From: Candidatus Parcubacteria bacterium
GTDB lineage: Bacteria > Patescibacteriota > Minisyncoccia > Phycocordibacterales > GCA-2747955
Assembly: GCA_027024305.1 (NCBI GenBank)
Contig: JALVSO010000012.1
Location: 1-6,634, forward strand
Reading direction: 5' to 3'
Length of the DNA stretch: 6,634 nt
The position numbers were made by a program, and so were the translations under genes. The notes under the pieces were generated by a model. It was not told the DNA's origin, did not search any database, and saw only the letters and a program-made list of their open reading frames with translations. How positions within the stretch are numbered: the stretch's first letter is position 1; each line of letters starts with the position of its first letter. This document shows, piece after piece, positions 5,391-6,634 of the stretch.

Positions 5391-5957
5391 ATGCTAAGCT
5401 ACAACGAAATCAAAAGAGGAAAGGTTATTGAATATAACGGAGAACCTTTCAAGGTTATGACCAACTGGATTGTAAAGAAAAACAGAAACAAACCAACCAA
5501 TCAAACCAAATTAAAATCCCTGATTTCCGGAAAAAATATTGAGGTAACTTTCCATGCCAAGGATAAGGTGGATGAAGCGGAAATTGAAAGAAAGGATTTA
5601 AAATATCTATATCAAAAAGGAAAAGAAGTTTGATTTTGCAACCCCGATGATCCCAAAGACCGATTTAGCTTGGATTTGGAAATGGTAGAGGATGAATTAA
5701 AGTATTTAAAAAGCAACGATATTGTGCGAGGAGAATATTTTAAAGGTGAGCTGATCGGCCTAACCCTACCGCCTAAAATAATTATGACCGTTAAGGAAGC
5801 GCCCGATGCCGTAGCGGGAAACACCACATCAGGAGCTATGAAAAAAATTATTTTGGAAAACGGTTTGGAAATTATGGCTCCCCTATTTATCAAAGAGGGA
5901 GAAAAGGTGGTTATCAATACGGAAACGGGAGAATATTCGGAAAGAGCCAAAGAATAA
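5391..5957 (+). CDS. efp: Elongation factor P (with one in-frame UGA read as Trp)
   Basis: EF-P binds between the P and E sites and helps ribosomes form peptide bonds at consecutive prolines. Full length is 188 aa, as usual. Domain I (about 1-62) is the KOW-like fold, with the tip loop W-I-V-K-K-N-R-N-K-P-T-N-Q-T-K-L; the residue aligned with E. coli Lys34 is Arg32, with Lys34 two positions on. Domain II covers about 65-127 (YLYQKGKEV-W-FCNPDD, then YLKSNDIVRGEYF), and domain III about 129-186 with the family signature KEAPDAVAGNTTSGAMKK and PLFIKEGEKVVINTETGEY. TGA is codon 81 (5631-5633); reading continues in the same frame with no loss of alignment. Trp26 uses TGG. It ends with TAA and a strong terminator. 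The apparent second start at 5670 is only a shadow of the interruption. Confidence 0.97.
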
Positions 5958-5966
5958 AAAACCGAT

Positions 5967-6004
5967 ATCACACAATTGCTTATATAAGCAATTGTGTGAT
6001 TTTT
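5967..6004 (+). terminator. Terminator of efp
   Basis: Positions 5967-6000 are one perfect 34-nt palindrome (up to 15 bp plus a small loop), ten bases after the efp stop, followed by TTTT. The symmetry and the A-rich left flank would let it act on the other strand as well. Confidence 0.8.
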
Positions 6005-6067
6005 AAAATTGAAAACAAAAATCACATGATACCTAAATTTTAAGCGACTGCCGGTAAAAACAGATAA

Positions 6068-6107
6068 AAAAAGAAAAAAGAAAATGAGCGGTGCCAAGGC
6101 GCCGCTC
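6068..6107 (-). terminator. Terminator of the 6129-6634 gene
   Basis: A 10-bp GC-rich stem with one G-U pair (6086-6095 with 6098-6107) lies 21 nt beyond the TAG stop. On the minus strand it is followed by a long U-rich run (6068-6084). This isolates the gene from efp, which converges on it. Confidence 0.75.
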
Positions 6108-6128
6108 TTTAATTATTCAGCCAAAATC

Positions 6129-6634
6129 CTAACAGCGAAGAAGCTCCTCCTTTGTTTCTTCACTGCAAAAATTTCTTTTCAAAAAGGGCAATTCTTTTTT
6201 CTCCCTTACCCTTTCCGGGATATATCCGCAGAAACGAAAGAGTCCTGACATATCCGGGAGATCGCCGCCCCCCCACAGTTCAAAAGCGGTAAACTGAGTG
6301 AAAGCCTGCTCGCAGACCAATTCACCACTGCTTTCACACCTGACGATGTAGTTTAATGGATCCTCCTGGGCAAAAGTGAACGCCCCATTTTTGTTATTAT
6401 AGATTCCATTGATGCAGAAATTACCAAAATCTCTACGACAGAATCCGTCCGGAAATGGTTTTTTCATCCGCCCAAAGATACTCAAAATCTGGAAATCTTC
6501 AAGAGAGACGGCCGAAAAAATAGTCAGGATTCTTATCCTCTCTTCTTCAGCGACCTCGTCCAGCCAAATTCGAAGGTGAGGAATGTCTCCATTGTGGCCA
6601 AGCTCCACTCTCTTAATTTTTTCCTCGGCAAAAT
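6129..6634 (-). CDS. Hypothetical protein, 3' part only (5' end beyond the window)
   Basis: The frame is open from the window edge (first whole codons F-A-E-E-K-I-K-R-V-E-L-G-H) to TAG at 6129-6131, giving about 168 residues; the GTG at 6606-6608 is possible but nothing marks it as the start. I do not recognise the family. Seven Cys are spread along it (GFCRRDFG, NFCINGIYNN, VRCESSGELVCEQ, RFCGYIPER, NFCSEE and a C-terminal Cys), which could suggest metal binding or disulfides, but they do not form a clean CxxC pattern. There is no signal peptide or membrane segment in the visible part. The two Trp codons are TGG and there is no internal TGA. Its GC content is higher than that of efp or the membrane-protein gene. 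Confidence 0.7.
   Translation of the reverse strand, partial: FAEEKIKRVELGHNGDIPHLRIWLDEVAEEERIRILTIFSAVSLEDFQILSIFGRMKKPFPDGFCRRDFGNFCINGIYNNKNGAFTFAQEDPLNYIVRCESSGELVCEQAFTQFTAFELWGGGDLPDMSGLFRFCGYIPERVREKKELPFLKRNFCSEETKEELLRC

Noticed and set aside
5612..6097. 161-aa minus-strand frame opposite efp
   Set aside because: It passes through the efp terminator palindrome and is antisense to the conserved EF-P sequence.
1..6634. CRISPR array, insertion sequence or prophage
   Set aside because: No regularly spaced direct repeats, transposase, integrase or phage gene was seen; the palindromes are single and dispersed.

Overview
The window looks like a chromosomal piece of a small-genome, AT-rich bacterium, most likely of the Candidate Phyla Radiation (Patescibacteria, Parcubacteria-like). 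The pointers are a TsaD with a long lysine-rich insertion and an HMEGH metal motif, an EF-P with a lysine/asparagine-rich tip loop, short intergenic spacers and lone housekeeping genes. The placement is inferred from family resemblance and was not tested by any search.

The main result is that UGA is read as an amino acid here, and the evidence favours tryptophan. Three conserved genes (tsaD, pepA, efp) are each broken by in-frame TGA under the standard code, yet the protein resumes in the same frame with perfect family continuity. In PepA both TGAs fall where M17 aminopeptidases normally carry Trp (the W of W-P-L-P and the W of W-A-H-L-D-I-A). With UGA read as Trp every complete gene ends in TAA or TAG. 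A small membrane protein becomes visible (two internal TGAs, ending with TAG) and a hypothetical gene gains 18 codons. There are eight in-frame TGAs and about ten TGG codons. The known Patescibacteria recoding (Absconditabacteria, Gracilibacteria) is UGA to Gly, which fits the PepA positions poorly.

Layout: 1-200 holds a strong + strand terminator and a possible minus-strand small RNA of about 125 nt. 236-898 (minus) is rplS (L19) with a long Ala/Glu/Lys tail. 899-1267 holds the rplS promoter, a second minus-strand promoter/terminator pair that could make a short RNA, and the tsaD promoter. 1268-2434 (+) is tsaD. 2452-3822 (minus) is pepA, convergent with tsaD across 17 nt. 3823-3999 holds the pepA promoter and nested inverted repeats. 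4000-4701 (minus) is a hypothetical gene. 4702-4992 holds its promoter, two palindromes and plain AT-rich DNA. 4993-5328 (minus) is a small two-helix membrane protein. 5391-5957 (+) is efp, divergent from it across 62 nt. 6129-6634 (minus) is the 3' part of a cysteine-containing hypothetical gene that runs off the window.

The recognised genes serve translation and protein turnover: L19 (ribosome), TsaD (t6A tRNA modification), EF-P (polyproline elongation) and PepA (peptide recycling). They sit on alternating strands with their own promoters and terminators, so they look like single-gene units rather than an operon. Several promoters place the predicted +1 on or within 2 nt of the start codon, suggesting leaderless mRNAs.
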